From Tetmemena sp. SeJ-2015 (taxonomy: Eukaryota; Ciliophora; Spirotrichea; Sporadotrichida; Oxytrichidae), in contig JAJKFJ010022009.1 in assembly GCA_027382625.1 (NCBI GenBank), positions 1 to 64,000 on the forward strand: a DNA stretch of 64,000 nt, in the 5' to 3' direction. This document shows positions 60,269 through 64,000 of the stretch, piece by piece (the first letter of the stretch is position 1; each line of letters opens with the position of its first letter). Below the pieces are notes generated by a model that saw only the letters and a program-made list of their open reading frames with translations, did no database searches and had not been told where the DNA came from. The position numbers and the translations under genes are program-made.

Positions 60269-63200
60269 ATGAATTTTGAAGAATTCCTCTCGGAATTAAC
60301 CCACTACAATGATTAGCCCAAGTCATAAGTAAGTTAACTAACGCAGTTATCATATCTCGCCACAAAAATTCCAAAAAATAACTTACTTTGAAACAAACAA
60401 GAGCTTCTTAATATTCCTTTAAATCAATTAAGATGACGATGGTGTTTATGATTAAAATGGTTAAACAATTTAATCGTAGATTAAACCCGCAAAGATAAGA
60501 AGTGAGGCACAGGTCACTCGCTTTTTCCTGTTCGATAACACTGAACTCTCTATCAAAAGAAGCAGCCCTAGTTTCTTAAACGCACTCACCATCTAATTCG
60601 ATAAACCATTTGAGTCTAAGGAGGGTATGCCAACCCCCATCTCTTACTTTGAAGCCACTCTTTTGCAAGTAAGCAGCAAGCCAAGGTAAGAACATGGTGA
60701 TCATCAAATTCTTGCTAGCCTCCAATCGCTCTTTCTTTACAGGCTCATATAAAGATTTACTAAACTTTCTATTTAGACAATTTGCAGTTGGACTTTCCAC
60801 AGAGGACTTGCATTTTCAAAAATTCTGTGGTGACACTTCAGAGTAAGAATTTCTAGTTTTTACAACACATCTCGCTCATCCATTTTTGTAGTTCGATTTC
60901 AATTAGAGGAGACTGGTAGATCATCAATGATGGGAAGGAAGAGAAATCTCACTAGCTAAAGTAAACGATAGATAATCTGAGGAAGGCCTCTGAATCTACC
61001 TTCACCAGCTCAGTGCAGCAAGTTTAAGCTTATTAGTAGCACGACACTTTCGGTGTGGGGCTTATCCACAGTTCGGGAGAGGTCTTCTTTGTCTTCAGAA
61101 ATCAGAAGATCTTCCAAAGGTCACTTCCATAAGCGATGAAGAATAAGAAGCTCTACCCATCTGTGAGCATGAGCACCAAGGAGGAGCACGTGAGATTGAA
61201 CTTTGGAGAGAGGGGCCTGAGGAGTTTCTAGTACGACTTGAAGCAGGTATTAAATGTAAGTGGTAGTAGTGGTGGTGTAAAATGTTTTTGATCATCAAAT
61301 AAGTGGTGTTAAGCAAGAATTAACGAAATTAAAACCGGTATGCTAATTTAATTGTTAGGAATACTTCAATCAGACCTATCAAAAGATAAAGAAAGAGCCT
61401 AATCCCACACCAGATTCAGTCTATGCTCTAGTTAAAGATTACTTGATCAACGAAGGATGTCTTAGCACATTAAAAGCACTTGATGCTTAAGATTAAGCAA
61501 TGGAGGAGTTAAATAAACCCTTGGGTGCTCGAAAAATATTTTAAAATATTTATGTTTTCAACAAATTAATTCATGCGAATTGCTAATCACTCAGATTGAA
61601 TCCTTAACCTTTATTTCCTTACTTAGTTATATAGGTAATTGAAGTTATAACAAAATACCCTTCTTATATCCTTTCATTACGTTTTCTTTTTATCCATTTT
61701 TGCATTTTATATTCATGATTTAACTGAATTTTATCTTATCACTCTTATTCATAAGACACCTGAAAATTAGCTTTCCAAGTGAGGCCTGACTAATTTAGGC
61801 CAAGATGACATGAAACACCAACTTCTTACTTCTTTAAAGATTATTAATTTGATGCTTAAGATAATCGCCAAGTGTTTATCCAGGAGCCACCCTCTCAAAT
61901 TTAACTACAGGAGAATTTCAACAGATTGAGACAGCAGTCAAATAGTAACTCTGCTCTACAAGATTTACTCAACCCCTGTACCAGTTTACTCCCAGACAGC
62001 TTGGCTGCAGAAAGCAATATAGGAAAATCTTCTTAAAGATAGATGAGACTCAATAGCATGATAGAGGGAAGAGAAACTCTAAATGGTAATGCAAGAGCTA
62101 AGAATGCAGAGGGAGGAATAGATGGTGGAAGAGCATTCATGCACACCTCTTCTTAGATGATAGACTTACTGTAAGCAAGCTGTGACGACACAGTTTCAAA
62201 TGCTGCTCCTTACTTTGGAACTCAGTCGGAGTTTTAAACTCAGAGAGGCGGCAGACTGGATTCTTTCCTAACTGCTTTTGATAATGAAAGTCAAGCAGTG
62301 CCTTTGGGCAATAATCAATAGGCTGCGGTTGGAGTGAATACCCAGCAAGGAGATCAAGATGCAACTAAATTCCAGCCCTTTAGCTTTGGAGAGAGTGCAC
62401 GGGGAGGAGTTGAGATGACTCAGTAAAGGGCAAGATTCGAATCCATGATTGAAATGTCCGCATTTTAAACTATAAACTGTCAATTCTCATACACTAAAAT
62501 TGAAGATAAGTAATTGGCCAAGAAGTAAGCACAAGAAGGACGAACTCAAATAAACACAGCCACAGATTAGAAAGTCAGCCACTATATGTATGACATCAAA
62601 ATCAGAAAGAGTAAGATCGACATTCTGCCTCATTTGAAATTTATAAGATCAAGAATATGATACTCTCATCAGAGGCTATTTAAGCAATAGAAATGATCAG
62701 TCTGTTCTTCCCAGAGCTTGTGACAGTAAGAAAAGGAGAATTAACCAATGTTTATAGAATGATGAAGACAACAGAGTGAAGTGCTCTATTCACTCAATTA
62801 AAGTCCTTGATTTGATAAAGAGCAAGCAGTATGATGAGGCGATCAAGTATATAGAGAAGAATCTTTTAGCGCACTTAAATGAAAGAGCCATAATTACATA
62901 AGGACTTTCAATAAAGAAGAGTCACTGCTTATGTCAGGGTAAGTTAAATTTTTTCCATTAAACTGAACTACCTTTATTCAACGATGATTAATTTTGGTTA
63001 TAGGAACTGAGCAACTTTCTTCCTATTACTAAGACTTTTCTCAATGCGATTAGGGATCAAGACCCTACATGCTTGCTCCTTCCCATAAGCAGGCAGTCGG
63101 CAAGATTCGTGAATGACTAAATCTGCTCTCTCCTGCAAAAGAAAAGTACCAATTAATGGCCTCAATCTTAAGAAGGAATAAGACTCTTCAAAGATTCGAA

Positions 63201-63449
63201 TCCCGAGAGATAAAAAAGAAGCAAGCAGCTAAGCAAAGCATTCGGCAACTTGAATAAGAGAAATTTGAAGAGCCTCTCGAAGTTAGAGAAACTTCTCACT
63301 CACTCTGCACTTACAGTGAGTATGCTCAACTAGAGTAAAAATCTACTCAAAGCCTCAGACATCTGCTGCAGCAGCTCCATCTACAACAACTAGAAGAATA
63401 GAGGGCCACACTTCTTCATAGATCTTGGTCGAGAGACATCTTGGATTGA
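60269..63449 (+). CDS. RanBPM/Gid1-like protein (SPRY-LisH-CTLH-CRA)
   Basis: Scaffold of the GID/CTLH ubiquitin ligase complex. ATG 60269, TGA 63447-63449. Domain order fits RanBP9/10. SPRY: TPISYFEATLLQ, AVGLSTEDLHFQKFCGDTS, HDTFGVGLIHSSGEVFFVFR, KLYPSVSMSTKEEHVRLNFG. LisH: SVYALVKDYLINEGCLSTLK (~61410). Then comes an inserted ~250-residue Gln/Asn/Ser-rich segment (61900-62630). CTLH: SSEAIQAIEMISLFFPELVT. CRA: VKCSIHSIKVLDLIKSKQYD, EAIKYIEKNLLAHLNE and MLAPSHKQAVGKIRE. Introns/IESs interrupt at 60320-60490, 60670-60770, 61255-61360, 61545-61790 and 62940-63005. An in-frame TGA at 63114-63116 lies between KIRE and LNLLSPAKEKY; coding resumes directly after it. The start exon join is the least certain part. 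Confidence 0.75.
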
Positions 63450-64000
63450 AGGTAGCCCCACAGTTTGGTTTAAGAGGAGGCAGAGAGAGACAATAAACTG
63501 CAGTGAAGGCAGTTGATAAGAAAGCTGAAGAGTAAATGGAAAAGCTAGGCTGTTGAGAGGTTTGTCAAACAAGTCAAAACTCAAGGCAAGACTCTAGCTT
63601 ACAGAACTTAATTAGAATTTTAGTAAAGTTTAAATCAAATGCTATTGTGTGTCTATCGATTAATTTTTATAGTGATAAACTCTCAGCTTCGTGTAAGAAC
63701 CCGAGGGCTTGTTGATTCCTAACCTTTTCCCGCCTCACACTCCACTTGCAAGAAAGTTAAATGAAGAAGCTTAGCAAAGCTCTATGAGCAGACAAAGGCG
63801 GAGATACTTTTTGGTCACTCCTAGGCTTGATTCTATAATGAACTAAAGACAACAGGGAGAAATTGGGGTGACTAATGCAATTATGGGTTTAGGTGAGGAT
63901 GGGAGAAAGGGTTAGGTTTAGAATATTGGTTCTCGGGTAGTAGATTAAGAGCATCATATTATACATTCTGATTGCAAGCACTAATTTTTGAATAAAGCAT
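63450..64000. other. 3' flank, no gene recognised
   Basis: Contains some Gln-codon-like stretches up to ~63600 and an isolated GGGTTAGGTT near 63910, but no frame or repeat array that can be supported. A gene may begin beyond the right edge. Confidence 0.4.

Overview
This is eukaryotic DNA from a ciliate, and best read as germline (micronuclear) DNA of a stichotrich spirotrich of the Oxytricha/Stylonychia/Tetmemena type. Two things show it. (1) In every recognisable gene TAA and TAG are read as glutamine and only TGA stops. (2) The genes are interrupted by short AT-rich inserts that mostly lack GT/AG ends. Each insert is flanked by a direct repeat of 2-12 bp (a pointer), and removing the insert plus one repeat copy restores the expected family sequence in frame. 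That is the signature of internal eliminated sequences (IESs) between macronuclear-destined segments (MDSs). Ordinary GT-AG introns are present as well. I see no telomere repeat, tRNA, rRNA or CRISPR array.

Layout. 0-9 kb: a possible small gene at the left edge; a 4.5 kb TPR gene with a C-terminal membrane anchor, carrying an 823 bp insert with long inverted terminal repeats; a RING/TRAF-type zinc finger protein. 9-26 kb: a two-HMG-box gene, then the 5' half of a mitochondrial carrier gene. Its 3' half lies 13.1 kb away at 24.35 kb and joins in frame through a 9 bp pointer. The DNA between holds five tandem aldo/keto reductase (Kv-beta type) genes with decayed extra fragments, plus an amidinotransferase-family gene. 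A second HMG-box gene follows the carrier's 3' half. 26-34 kb: a PLP aminotransferase, a tiny membrane protein and three unrecognised genes. 34-44 kb: a divergent glycogen phosphorylase and an SNF1/AMPK-type kinase. 44-53.5 kb, minus strand: a small Tim chaperone, an Arg/Gly-rich protein, an N/G/F-rich nucleoporin and a patchwork unknown gene. 53.5-64 kb: a glutamine synthetase family gene, an ERCC1 homologue, an L-type lectin gene whose 3' part is inverted, and a RanBPM/Gid1 (SPRY-LisH-CTLH) gene.

These are mostly housekeeping genes of mixed function. There is no operon logic; each is presumably destined for its own small macronuclear chromosome. The main interest is architecture: one gene split around seven others, one gene with an inverted half, paralogues with IESs at the same sites but different pointers, and a transposon-like IES whose pointer looks like its target-site duplication. 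Several genes also carry single-base frame breaks, often in homopolymers, and two carry in-frame TGA codons. These may be assembly errors or real germline lesions. Boundaries of multi-segment genes are approximate because splicing and IES excision were inferred by eye.
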